Shown: one piece after another, positions 15,126 through 26,190 of the stretch | Position numbering within the stretch: position 1 is the first letter of the stretch | Layout of the letters: every line of letters begins with the position of its first letter | Source of the DNA: Atherinomorus stipes | Lineage: Eukaryota > Chordata > Actinopteri > Atheriniformes > Atherinidae | NCBI GenBank assembly: GCA_023101725.1 | Contig: JALJCO010007068.1 | Span: forward strand, 1-64,000 | Length of the DNA stretch: 64,000 nucleotides | Direction of reading: 5' to 3' | The notes under the pieces: generated by a model | Databases searched by the model: none | Told to the model about the DNA's origin: nothing | Seen by the model: only the letters and a program-made list of their open reading frames with translations | Program-made: the position numbers and the translations under genes

Positions 15126-16716
15126 TAACTTACTGCCTCCATTACCATCAAGAAATCTAATTTTAACTTGATCACAAAAAGACTGAATATTTGGATCCTG
15201 CCTCGTGGTACAGACCCCAGGTCAACTCCTTCAACAACTTTCTGACCACTTTCTCAGAAAAGGCTTGTGTGTGTGTGGGTGTGTGGTTGTGCAGGTGTGC
15301 GTGTCCAGTAACTGTATCTGTCGTGCACCTGCAGCCTCTAACATGACAAAGCAAACAGGAGCGTTGTGGATGGTGATGGAGGAGAAAGCGTTGGCTCGTG
15401 TGACTGTACAACGTGTTAAACTGAATGTATTTACTCTGCGGTGTGTGTGTTTACAGATGCAGAGCCTCGTTCATGTTGACATCATGTTTTACTTTTTATT
15501 TAAAGCATTTTCATTTCTGTGTTGACGTGTTTTTACTGGATTGTCGTCTTGTTGCTGTCTTTGGATGTCATGTGGATGATTTCAGCGCCACTCACCTGGT
15601 CAGAATGTATTCACACCTTTCTCCTCCTCTTCTTCCTCCTCCTCCTCTTCCTACTTTTCTTCCATGTTGCAGGTCAAAAGCTTCCAAAAAAATCTTCAAG
15701 AAAACTCCATGTGCAATACTTTTATTTCCCCTTCATGTTTTCCCTTCTCCGTTCCTTCCCTGCTATCTCTTCTTTTGTCATTTTTCCCAGACACAGTTTT
15801 AGTTTTTGGCCACAGAAAAGTGAGAAATATTCCACAAATTTCCACAGAAAACATTTCAGTCAGAGCCAGACTGGATTACATTTCACGTGAAGACATCCTG
15901 CATTAGTGAAGCCTGTTTCTGTGTGCTTTCCATCCACAGCCAGAGCAGTATTTACTGTAGCATGATGAGCCTGGAAGAACTTCCAACAGAAGGAATCACT
16001 ATGACAGCCGCTGGGAAAACATAATGATTCCTTATTGGCTCTTATTCTAAGACTGACTGAAGCACAGAAACAAAAGGAATGAATTATTTAAGTGGAGAGG
16101 AATTTATTTATAAGAAAAGATGAACTATAACCAACAGTAGCAACATTATTGGTGCAGAACATCCCCATAAATGTGGGATGTAATAATATGCAGCAGGTTC
16201 AGTTGGTACAGCATCATGTGGGTGCAATGAAATTTTTTATTCTAAGGTGACTTTTAGCAGGGAAATAATCAGCATACATGTATTTATCTTTTTATAGATA
16301 TAAACAGAGCTGCTGTTTCGAACAGGTTATACAGACGGACCAAAACTAGAGAACACTCTGCCTCCACTGAGCTCTAACGAACGTCTTATGAAACAAGTTA
16401 ATAAATGCCACATCACATTTATTTCAGTCACAAATGTCACTATGTGAAATAAAAACTTTATTAAACAGAGAAAAAAAAATCACCTAAGTGAACTCATCTC
16501 TCCATTTTTTTCATTTATGTTTTTATTTCTTTAATATTCAGTTAAATAGCAGGACATAAAGCTTATTTTCCACTAGTGGGAGTAAATCTATTTATTTCTT
16601 TTTATTTTAAGATTCCATGAAATATCATTATATTTATATTTTATTTAGCAAAAACATGATTTTAATCTGTTTTTATGTGTCATATGTTTAAGATTTCAAA
16701 TATGATTCAAAAAAAC

Positions 16717-16975
16717 TTTGCATTTTGAGGGAAAAGTCGTAATTTTACAAGAAAAAAAAATAGTCATTTTATGAGAACAAAGTAATAAATTTATAAAGTA
16801 GATTTATACTTTATAAGTTTATAAAGTGAATAAATTTAGGATGAAAAAAGTCGCAAATTCACAAGAACAAAGTCACAAATCTACAAAAATAAAGTCACAA
16901 ATTTCCAAAGCGAAGTCGTAAAGTCGTAAATTTACGAGAACAAAGCTGCAAATTCACAAGAACAAAATTTACTGG
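16717..16975. repeat. Irregular array of AAAGTCGTAAATTTACGAGAA-type units
   Basis: About 8-9 degenerate 22-35-bp units share AAGTC(G/A)(C/T)AAAT and ACAAGAACAAAGT. One unit holds the perfect palindrome TCGTAAATTTACGA (16924-16937). It is non-coding. Confidence 0.7.
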
Positions 16976-18249
16976 TTCTTGTTAATCCTCGCTGAGGATT
17001 TAAAGGTTATAGCTAAAACTTTTTCATCAAAACTATAAAAAAAAAAATTAAATAGTATATCCACAGAACCTTTAGAGGGATGCAGAATAAAAGTATCAGT
17101 TTTTCTCCCAATTTTTTTGTAGCATATAAACAATTGTTTTATAAATTTCTACAGGTCTCAAAAGTAATTATTTACATATCGTAAACAACACTTGTTTCCA
17201 GCTGAATAGTTGTTTTAAATGACTTCATAAATAAAGTTGAGACGAGTTGATTACCATGCCAGTGTTGGGATTCTTTGCCGTTAGCATTAGCTCAGGAGTT
17301 GCTAGCTTGATTGCTAAGTGTAGAAATAGCATCTTCCTGGCCTTAAATTTCTCAAATTCAAGTGGACAAAAAACAAGGTTGAGGAGGAAGGTAGCAAAGG
17401 AGCTCATAAGCCCCTCGGAGGTTGTCACTCTCCTCCTGGACATATTAGTAAAACATTTGCTAGTGCTAATTAACAGTTAACTGGTTCTTTATTGTTGCTA
17501 ATGCTAATTAAGTAAGTGAATTTTGGTGCACCACCTACTGGTGGAGAGGAATGGGCTATATGCGCAACTCCACAACTTCCTGAACTTAAGCCAACTTCTT
17601 TGTTTTCTGTCTTTCATTACAGGACTTTTTTTTATTCAAAATTTGGTCCTTTAATCAAGTGTTTTTCCTTTATTTCTAAGAATTTACATGTAAGCCTATT
17701 TATCATTTGTTAAAGTTGGCTCTTTTTTTCCCTTCAGTGTCAGGACATTGACTTTCCCATTGTTTTATCAGTAATAACTCATCATGAAACCCACCAAAGT
17801 GAAACAGGCAGTGCTGAACATGTAGCAGTACATACATGAAACTTGTAGCAGCAGCAGCTCTGGAGGCAGATGTTCCACACAGCAGTCATATCACCAGACC
17901 GACACAGTTCAAGTAAAGCAGAGCTAACAGCAGACTTGACTTCATGTTTACTCTGCCATCATTTTAAACTTCTCCTCCTCTTTCTCATGTCGCCTGTTGC
18001 ATCTTTGTTTAGTCTTTAATTCAAAAATGTCAAGTTGTTTGTCCCACAACGACCCAAAAAGAACAGTCTGTCCCAGAAGTTCTCCTCACTAAATGCCAAA
18101 AGCCGTGTCCAACAAAAACATCCTTCATGTAAGAAGCTCATATTCACTGATTTTCACATCAGTGATGGATGCAGTTGGAAATGAATTGTACACAGACTGG
18201 CATGAGGTTGGTTTTAAAGCTTGGAAACAGTATTATGATCCTTCAGCGG

Positions 18250-18505
18250 TCAAACATTGAAATATGGGGTCATATGCAGAATGTTACTGTGTATGTTTCG
18301 GGGTTGTTTGCAGTCCTTGTATTGGTGAAGCTTTTTCCGTATATTTTGTCATTTGTTCTGTGGTTTTGTTCAGTTATTTCCATGCCCTTCATGTGTGTTT
18401 TATGTTGATTTTTCTTTTGGTTGCGCTACGTGCCAAATGTACTGTATTTTTAGAGGATGTGAAGGTGTATTTTAATTTTTAAACTGCATTAAATATCATG
18501 ATGTC
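18250..18505 (+). terminator. Possible distal poly(A) region of prkce
   Basis: A T-rich stretch with GTACTGTATTTTTAG and TTTTAATTTTTAAACTGC leads to ATTAAA (about 18488-18493), with GT-rich sequence (CTTCTTTGTGTCGTGC) about 30-45 bases downstream. This resembles a vertebrate cleavage site and would imply a ~6-kb 3'UTR. No expression evidence is available; this is inference only. Confidence 0.25.
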
Positions 18506-20460
18506 AGAATGAAGTTCTTCTTTGTGTCGTGCATTTTTCTACCCTCTCCTTCAGACTGTGAAGCATCATAACACTGCAGTGCTGAGTGAAGTACAGCAGG
18601 AATTAACCCACTGCTGCAGTAATCTTGTCCATCTGAAATATTTGAGATGTTGACTCGGCAGGACAATGTGAAATGCCAGAGGTGTTTATCAGTTTCTGTG
18701 CCTCTGAAAAATGTGGTGAGACCTGCTCTTAAGGACTGCTCATCATTAGCTGTGACGCAGGCTGTGCTATTTACGGTCTGTTTACTGCATTTTTAATCTT
18801 AACCTTTACATAAATCTATAAAGCACATTCAAGACAACCAGTCAGACATCTTTGGAGACTCTAAAGTCTATTTTTTTTTTACTTCTAAATTCACAAAAAA
18901 AGGGGCATTCCTAGTATTGAATTGAAAATGAATATAAAATGTGAGTTGAAATGAACATTTTGAGTCCTTCATTTGGCATGTACTGTGATTTTTACAGGAA
19001 TGATGAGTGATGATAGTGAAGAACAACATGGAAATCTTCCCCCATTGTTCAGCATTGAATGCATTCCACTGCAATCATTATTACAAAGAGAATCTTATCT
19101 TCACTCTCTTTAAAGCAAAGAGCTTTATAGAGCATCAGAGCACGAAGTCAAACCTGCATCTGCTCTTCTGGGGTCATTTGATGTAATGAGTTGGGTAAAT
19201 GCTCTTTACTTCTTTTAAAAGATCTTAACATCAGCTGGTTGACCTTGTTTATGTTCATCCTGTGTGTGTGTGTTTTTTTTAAAACCAACTTCATGATTAA
19301 ATCAGAGTTGCTGGATTGAACAGCCCAGTCCCAGTTTCCGCCCCGAGGCCCGATCGCTAGCCGTCACAAACCCGACTGACGTCACCAGCAGAAACGGTGT
19401 GAAAAGGAGAAATGAGATGCTGCTGAAACACCGCTCGTTGCCTGGAAACAACTCATCCGCATTATTGGGAAAAGGGAAAAGAAAATCTTCAAAGATTTTA
19501 TTTTGACTTTTCATTGTACTGTCTTTCCATCTTTTCTTCTGTGTCATTTTGGAATTTTATCTAATAAGTCAATGAAATGTTTACGTTTGACAGAAAATTC
19601 AAACAGTCCTGGAAATATGTAATAAATAACCTCAACAGTTAAACCAATGGATAAAAACACCAACGATGTTCCGCCACATCTAAAACTGATGCTTCCTGTT
19701 CATCTGTTGTTATCAAAGACTGTAAAAAAATGAATGTAGTATAAATTTACCTCTGAAGAGGTAAAAGTGGAGCCAATTGGGCCTTTCCCACTTTCGCCAT
19801 CTTGCCATATCGCATGTGTCATCATCACTCCCGGAAAATACTAAAACAGGCAAAGGCAAGGCCGCTCTGAGCCACGGGGCAATAGCCAAGCTAAATGCTA
19901 ACCGAGCTAATTCGAAGTGTACAGGAACGAACAACGATAGGAGGTCCAAAGGTAAGACACGCTCAGACTTGCTGTTAAGCTAAAGTCCTTCGTTGTGCAA
20001 CTCTGCTACGGGCTGAGGCCTGAAACAGGGAGCTAACTATTAGCCTCCACAGCTAAAATCGACACTCGGTCTACCACCTGTCAATCAAGAGGACACGTCC
20101 CTTATTATGTGTAATTTCAAGATTAAATAACATCTAAACAGATGGGTTATAAAAAAATTCACCCCCTCACAGCTGACATGAAGGTAAACTTGACATAGCG
20201 TTTTGTGTGTTGCGCCATCTTAGAGCGCCGTCATTCTTCAGCGTTCTAGTTATCCAGAGATTTCAAAGTTATTCTGACATTATTTTTACATCGATGCAAT
20301 AATGTAACCTATTATTCATCTCCAGAAACTGATTTAAATGACAAGCCACACTGGAATATAAAACAAAAAACTCTTTATTTCTTATCAAAGTTGGTTTTAA
20401 AAAAAGCTTTAAAACTCTTTCAAAGGTTGTTGGCTTTTGTTTTTAGGACTGTACAGATTA

Positions 20461-21995
20461 CAGGGAGTGCAGAATTATTAGGCAAATGTCTATTTTGACC
20501 ACATCATCCTCTTTATGCATGTTGTCTTACTCCAAGCTGTATTGGCCGAAAGCCTAAGCATATCAGGTGATGTGCATCTCTGTAATGACAAGGGCTGTGG
20601 TCTAATGATCAACACCCTATATCAGGTGTATTAGGCAAACAGAATTATTAGGCAACTTAACAAAAAGCAAATATATACCCATTTCAATTATTTATTTTCA
20701 CCAGGGAAACCAATATAACAGCTCAACATTCACAAATACACATTTCTGACATTCAAAAACAAATCAGTGACCAATATAGACACCTTTCTTTGCAAGGACA
20801 CTCAAAAGCTGCCATCCATGGATCCTGTCAGTGTTTTGATCTGTTCACCATCAACATTGCGTGCAGCAGCAACCACAGCCTCCCAGACACTGTTCAGAGA
20901 GGTGGACTGTTTCCCCTCCTTGTAAATCTCACATTTGATGAGGGACCACAGGTTCTCTATGGGGTTCAGATCAGGTGAAAAAGGAGGCCATGTCATTAGT
21001 TTTTCTTCTTTTGGACCCTGTGGAGTAGGGTGTGCTGTGCGCTGTGGAGTACTTGGATGCGTGAGATGGAGCATTGTCCTGCATGAAAATCATGTTTTTC
21101 TTGAAGGATACGGACTTCTTCCTGTACCACTGCTTGAAGAAGGTGTCTTCCAGAAACTGGCAGTAGGACTGGGAGTTGAGCTTGACTCCATCCTCAACCC
21201 GAAAAGGTCCCACAAGCTCATCTTTGATGATACCAGCCCATACCAGTACCCCACCTCCACCTAGCTGGCGTCTGAGTGGGACTGGAGCTCTCTGTCCTTT
21301 ACCGATCCAGCCATGGGCCCATCCATCTGGCCCATCAAGACTCACTCTCATTTCATCAGTCCATAAAACCTTAGAAAATCAGTCTTGAGATATTTTTTGG
21401 CCCAGTCTGGACGTTTCAGCTTGTGTGTCTTGTTCAGTGGTGGTGGTTTTTCAGCCTTTCTTACCTTGGCCATGTCTCTGAGTATTGCACACCTTGTGCT
21501 TTTGGGCACTCCAGTGACGTTGCAGCTCTGAAATATGGCAAAACTGCTGGCAAGAGGCATCTTGGCAGCTGCATGCTTGACTTTTCTCAGTTCATGGGCA
21601 GTTATTTTGTGCCTTGGTTTTTCCACACATATCTTGCGACCCTGTTGACTATTTTGAATGAAACGTTGGATGATCACGCTTCAGAAGCTTAGCAATTTTA
21701 AGAGTGCTGCATCCCTCTGCAAGATATCTCACTATTTTTGACTTTTCGGAGCGTGTCAAGTCCCTCCTCTGGCCCATTTTGCCAAAGGAAAGGAAGTTGC
21801 CTAATAATTCTGTTAAACCTGATATAGGGTGTTGATGTCATTAGACCACAGCCCTTCTCAGTACAGAGATGCACATCACCTGATATGCTTAATTGGTAGT
21901 AGGCTTTCGCCCTATACAGCTTGGAGTAAGACAACATGCATACAGAGGATGATGTGGTCAAAATAGACATTTGCCTAATAATTCTGCACTCCTTG
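20461..21995 (-). mobile_element. Tc1-like DNA transposon, decayed, with ~200-bp terminal inverted repeats
   Basis: The ends CAGGGAGTGCAGAATTATTAGG and its near-perfect complement (CCTAATAATTCTGCACTCCTTG) are flanked by TA on both sides (20459-20460, 21996-21997), the Tc1/mariner target duplication. The inverted repeats extend about 200 bp and include internal AGAATTATTAGGCAA repeats, so they are of the long-inverted-repeat type. The 1,535-bp length is normal for an autonomous Tc1-like element. The gene inside is on the minus strand and broken. Confidence 0.93.
20765..21777 (-). pseudogene. Tc1-like transposase pseudogene
   Basis: The likely start is ATG at 21777 (minus strand), reading MGQRRDLTRSEKSKIVRYLA, a helix-turn-helix DNA-binding start. 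That frame reaches a stop soon after KRDHPTFHSK. The product then continues in other frames: RKVKHAAAKMPLASS and NKTHKLKRPDWAKKYLKTDF (21348-21677); GPDGWAHGW, GGGGVLVWAG and FMQDNAPSHASK (20971-21351); and SPDLNPIENLWSLIK (20802-21074). The catalytic DDE residues are recognisable: Asp in MQDNAPSH and Glu in PDLNPIENLW. At least two frameshifts plus a stop make this copy unable to encode a full transposase, so it would depend on another copy for movement. Confidence 0.9.
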
Positions 21996-21997
21996 TA

Positions 21998-22552
21998 TGT
22001 AGCCTTCACATGTCCTGCAGATGAAACTAAAGGCTGCAGGACACCGTCTACGTGATTCGTTTGTGTTTCTGACTGAGCAATTTTTATTTTTTGGTCATGA
22101 TCAGAGCAAATAATGTTATATTTCACAATATCTCCCAGATTAGTCATTTAACTCGCAGCAACACCACAGCTATCTCTGTTAGCATTAGTTAGCGTAATAA
22201 CGTGGTGTGTAATTTTCAGGAGAATGGATTGGTGAAATAAAGTGTCAGATTAATGAGTGCTCACCATTACCGTGTTTTAGCTGTTGGGGATTAAATCCAG
22301 TGTTTTCTCTGCTGTGGCTGCAAGTTATTCCTCCTCTGCTCTGTGTCTGATTTTCCTCTCCGATACGAACATCAGTGGACAGAGCAGCAGCACCTCCACC
22401 TTTGTCACAGCAATCTTCATGAAATAAATGTCTGTGATCTTCACATTCACTTATTACCACAATTAAAGTTTTCCCCTGATGTTCCAACAACCAGGAATGA
22501 GCAAATCCTTCCAGATTTCCTCCATATTGTTAAGAAAAAAGTCCAATTCTCT
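21998..22552 (+). other. Intergenic, no gene seen
   Basis: This is unique-looking sequence with a short inverted pair around 22010-22050 (TGTCCTGCAG ... CTGCAGGACA). Open frames are short and lack family resemblance. Confidence 0.6.
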
Positions 22553-24244
22553 ATGAGCAGGCGGTAGCGGGCGAGTGGTTAGGGACCGTCTGCAAATGGC
22601 AATACAGGAGCAAGACGCTGCGAACACAAATCAATAACCCCACTGTCATACAGAACAGAGACTCCGAAATCACCACACACACCTAGGGGCTCCAGATGGT
22701 CACTCTACAACAGCTGTTTTGGAGAAATGTGCCTTTTGATAATTCATTAACATCTTGCTATATTGATAAATAACACCATCATTATAAAGTGCAGAGACTC
22801 TAAAAGTCACCACACACATCAATGGAGCCTTGTTGATCATACTACAACTCTTCTTCTCATAAAATATGCTTAAATGTATTTTGGGGGGGGGGGATTTTTT
22901 AAAAAAGCCAAATAAGTCATATAATTGGCAATAATTATGATATCATATGTTGTAGTACCATTAAAGTCACGTTACACATAAACCGTCTCCTTTTTTCCAT
23001 GCTACTCGTCATATTAGATAAAAAAATATGCTAAAATTTAAATTTGGGGGATTTCTTATCAATAAACAAGTCATAAAATTAGCAATAACTCATTTATTAG
23101 GCTACAAATTGTAGTACCACCATATTTTCAGAACAAATAAACCAAAGTCTTTCTCAAACCCTGCCTTTTCTCATCCACCCTTCAGTTCCAAAACCCTGGA
23201 AAAAACTGTCGCCTCTCTGTTCCACTGTCATGTTACCCATAACAACCTGTTTGAACAAATCCAGTCCAGTTTCTGCTCCCACCATAGCACTTCAGCAACC
23301 CTCATCAAGATCATCAATGATCTTCTCATGCCTGCTGATTATGGTCTACTTTTCCATCATCATCATCCTCAATCTGAGTGCAGCCTTTGACACCATCTCC
23401 CACCCCATTCTACTCAATAGCTCTGTGGGCATCACTCAGACCACCCCCTTCACTGGTTTTACTCCTCCCTCACTGGCTTTACTCAGTTCCATCATCCATC
23501 CATCCATTCATTAATTTATTTCCTTGTCGCTTCTCTGGGATCTGGTTGGAGGGGGCAGCTTCCACACACCCAGGGGCTCCAGATGGTCATACTACACCAG
23601 CTGTTTTGTAGAAATGTGCCTTTTGATAATCCATTAATCATTAATACCTTACAATATTCATCAATAACTCCACTATTGATTGAAAAAGCAAGACACTAAT
23701 GATTAACAATAATAAGATAAATGTAAAAAATAAATGAAGGTGCATTTTTCCAAAACAGCTGTTGTAGTATGATCATCAGGAGTCCCTTGAGGTGTGTGGT
23801 GATTTTACAGTGTCTACACTGTATAACAGTGGAGTTACTGATTAAAATAGCAAGATACTGTATTAATGATTAATAACAAAAAAAAAGTAAAAAACAAATG
23901 AAGGTGTATTTTTTCCAAAACAGCTGTTGTAGTGTCATCAGCGGGAGTCCCTTGGCGTGTGTGGTGATTTGGGAATGTCTGCACTGTAGAGCAGTAGGCT
24001 AGTTATTGATTGATCAAAATATCAATAGTTAATAACAATAGAAAATTTAAAAAAAAGATGAAGTTGCATTTCTCCAAAACAGCTGTTGTAGAGTGACCAT
24101 CTGGAGCCCCTAGGTGTGTATGGTGATTTCGGAGTCTCTGTTCTGTATGACAGTGGGGTTATTGATTTTTATTCACAGCGTCTTGCTCCTGTATTGCCAT
24201 TTGCAGACGGTCCCTAACCACTCGCTCGGCTACCGCCTGCTCAT
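22553..24244. mobile_element. Composite element built of inverted ~160-bp units with ~190-bp terminal inverted repeats
   Basis: The left end ATGAGCAGGCGGTAGCGGGCG and the following ~190 bases are inverted at the right end (GGTCCCTAACCACTCGCTCGG ... CGCCTGCTCAT). They share TGGCAATACAGGAGCAAGACGC, GACTCCGAAATCACCACAC and GGGGCTCCAGATGGTCA. Each arm repeats related ~160-bp units. The block CCAAAACAGCTGTTGTAG occurs at about 23752, 23918 and 24077, and in inverse at about 22703 and 23590. The centre holds a LINE-like fragment. No transposase was recognised, so superfamily and mobilising enzyme are unknown. Confidence 0.75.
23160..23510 (+). pseudogene. LINE-type reverse transcriptase fragment
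   Basis: The translation shows NNLFEQIQSSFCSHHSTSAT, LIKIINDLLMPADYGLLF and, in a shifted frame, LNLSAAFDTISHPILL. These match the order of the L2/CR1-type reverse transcriptase segment in which the F/Y-x-D-like AFDT motif follows a HSTxTALxxxxND motif. Frameshifts and stops are present and only about 110 residues survive. It sits in the middle of the inverted-unit element. Confidence 0.7.
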
Positions 24245-24430
24245 GAGATCAACGATATTCACCCAGCTCGGTTTTTCTAAAAAAAAAATAACGTGTTTTA
24301 TTCTTGTAGCTAGTAGTCTGTGCTATTATGACATGAAAGGGGTGTCATTTGTGTTTCAAAAACATTTGGTCTCAGAGTTATTGATCCCCGAAGTCCGAAT
24401 CTGTCAATATCTTTCTGACTTTATCTAAGT

Positions 24431-24531
24431 CGTTATAACGAGATAAACTTTCTCGTTTAAACGAGAAGTATATCTCGTTATAACGAGAAAGGTTTTACGT
24501 TATAACGAGAAAGTTTCTCATTATAACGAGA
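24431..24531. repeat. Cluster of five TCTCGTTATAACGAGA-type palindromes
   Basis: The perfect 16-bp palindrome TCTCGTTATAACGAGA lies at 24473-24488 and a variant perfect palindrome TCTCGTTTAAACGAGA at 24451-24466. Partial forms lie at 24431-24442, 24498-24511 and 24516-24531. Each unit is followed by AAG or AAC spacers. The cluster is non-coding. Confidence 0.85.
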
Positions 24532-25261
24532 TATGGCTCCAACATTTATTTCATCGCTGTGGCAGTACAGCGCCACCGTACTTTTTAACATGGGAGTCTA
24601 TGGGGATTTTGCTCTGGTTTGGAGCCACCCCCCTAGTGGATGAAGGTTGAATTACAGTTTTTAACTTTACTTCCAGGCTTCACTCTTCTCCAGCAGAGTT
24701 TGCTCCTTGGTTACCGAAGATACAAAGACATGTTCTAACTAGATGCCTTTTTAATTTGCAACAATTTGATATAAATCTATGCTTTTCATGTCTTACATTT
24801 CTGCCCTCATGGTTTTCTATATTACCAGTATGCTGCACTGGCTCCCTGTTTATTACAGAGATTCTGGTTTTAACACACAGAGCTGTAAATAATCAAGTAC
24901 CAGTCTGCATTAGAGGCCTTTTGCAGCCTCATGTCCCCAGCAGGTCTCTTATATCAGTGGTTTTCAAACCTTTTTAACCAATGACTCCCAAAAGAACCTA
25001 CACTGAAAAAAGGGAAATTCCAGGTCTTTGGATTTACTATCATAAATTTAGTCCATTTTACACAATTACTTTACATTCCCTCCGCAAATATGAATTCATC
25101 ACATTTATTTTACATGTTTAGGAAGAATAATGCATGTACTTGATACAACTATGTTGACTGAAAGGGTTTCAATTGAAAAAATGAACATTATTTAATTAAG
25201 TTTGTGCATCACCTAAACCTCCAATTGATATTGTGCCCTGGCTACATGGTGACAAAGATTT

Positions 25262-25326
25262 CCCTGTGGCTGACTGGTTAGCATGCATGACTTTGATCCG
25301 GGAGGCTGTGGTTCAAACTCTGCCTA
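25262..25326 (+). repeat. tRNA-like SINE head (pol III A and B boxes)
   Basis: TGGCTGACTGGTTAGCA resembles an A box and GGTTCAAACTC a B box, spaced about 35-40 bases apart as in tRNA genes. There is no clean cloverleaf with a 7-bp acceptor stem, so this is a tRNA-derived SINE remnant or tRNA pseudogene, not a functional tRNA. Confidence 0.45.
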
Positions 25327-25994
25327 AACTGTCCTTGTGTCACATCTCCCTTGTGATAAGCCACATTTACCCCCAAAGAGCTATTATTGGTCTAGGTGGT
25401 GATAATGCTCATTGGAAAAAGTGAAACTGCATGTTTGTTCATGTTTCTCAACTTATTTTCTATGGTAAAATTCCGCCTCCAAGGGTCAAAGTGAAAATAT
25501 GCCAGTGAGCTGTGGGCCAAACTGAAATTTTAAGGGTAAAACTCAAATAAATGTAAAGCAAAGTTCTTTTAAATATTGTTAAATAGTTAAATAAATGCAT
25601 TCTTTTCCATCAGAGCAAATAAGATGCTACATAAAAACAGCATTATGGCAAAATAACAATAAAGCCAGAGTCAGGAGGACAACAAACAAACAAACTGCAA
25701 CCAAATATCATTTTTCAAGGTGGTATTGTAGCGGTTGCTGTGATTGGCTGCTGGTAGAAGGGCTTGTTTACATATTACCCATCATGCCTTGCAGCACCCT
25801 CTGTTCTTTACTTCCCCATGACTTAAATGTCCATCTAGTCCCATCAGTGCATCCCCATCTGATTTTGCTCAATATAATCACTGATACCCACAATACTGCA
25901 TGTGAGTCTGCTAGTAAATTACTAGCATTGTGGACAATATCGTCCCTGTCATGTGGGATTGTTGTGTATGGATAGATTACATTTTCATGTAATG

Positions 25995-26190
25995 GAGGGG
26001 TGTCCACCATCTGTCTCTCAAGGCCATTGTCCTGCAGGCAATCAATGCCCCCCTACTCCAACACACCTGATTCTAAGTGAACCAATCAGCCCAGGAAGTT
26101 CTGCACAACGGCTCACTAATTTGAGTCAGGTGTGATGGGGAAAGGAGGCGTAGAAAATCTGCAGGGTTGGGCCCTCTGGAGATGAATACT
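25995..26190. repeat. Copy of the CAGGGGTG-ended hAT-type MITE family
   Basis: GGGGTGTCCACCATCTG, TCCTGCAGGCAATCAATG, CTCCAACACACCTGATT and AATCTGCAGGGTTGGGCCCTC follow the order of the 10055-10274 copy. It is diverged, its right end is worn, and it is nested inside the hAT-type element. Confidence 0.6.

Larger units (their letters stand above)
15126..20458 (+). other. prkce downstream / intergenic sequence, no coding gene seen
   Basis: This is mostly unique-looking AT-rich DNA. It contains a C/T-rich tract followed by TTGCAG at about 15618-15672, an array of TCGTAAATTTACGA-like palindromes at 16717-16975, and a T-rich segment ending in ATTAAA near 18489 that could be the distal end of the prkce transcript. 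A CpG-containing stretch at 19730-20200 (GAAGAGGTAAAAGTGGAGCC onward) looks like an old repeat but I could not delimit it. No exon with conserved protein content was found on either strand. Confidence 0.55.

Noticed and set aside
15618..15680. Extra exon after the pyrimidine tract and TTGCAG at 15672
   Set aside because: The acceptor looks strong, but the sequence after it has no conserved protein, no matching donor in phase and lies downstream of the prkce stop codon. At most a non-coding or cryptic site.
23160..23510. Active LINE
   Set aside because: Only about 110 residues of reverse transcriptase remain, with frameshifts and no endonuclease or 3' tail attached.
25262..25326. Functional tRNA gene
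   Set aside because: A- and B-box-like motifs are present, but no acceptor or anticodon stem pairs cleanly, and it lies inside a transposon nest.
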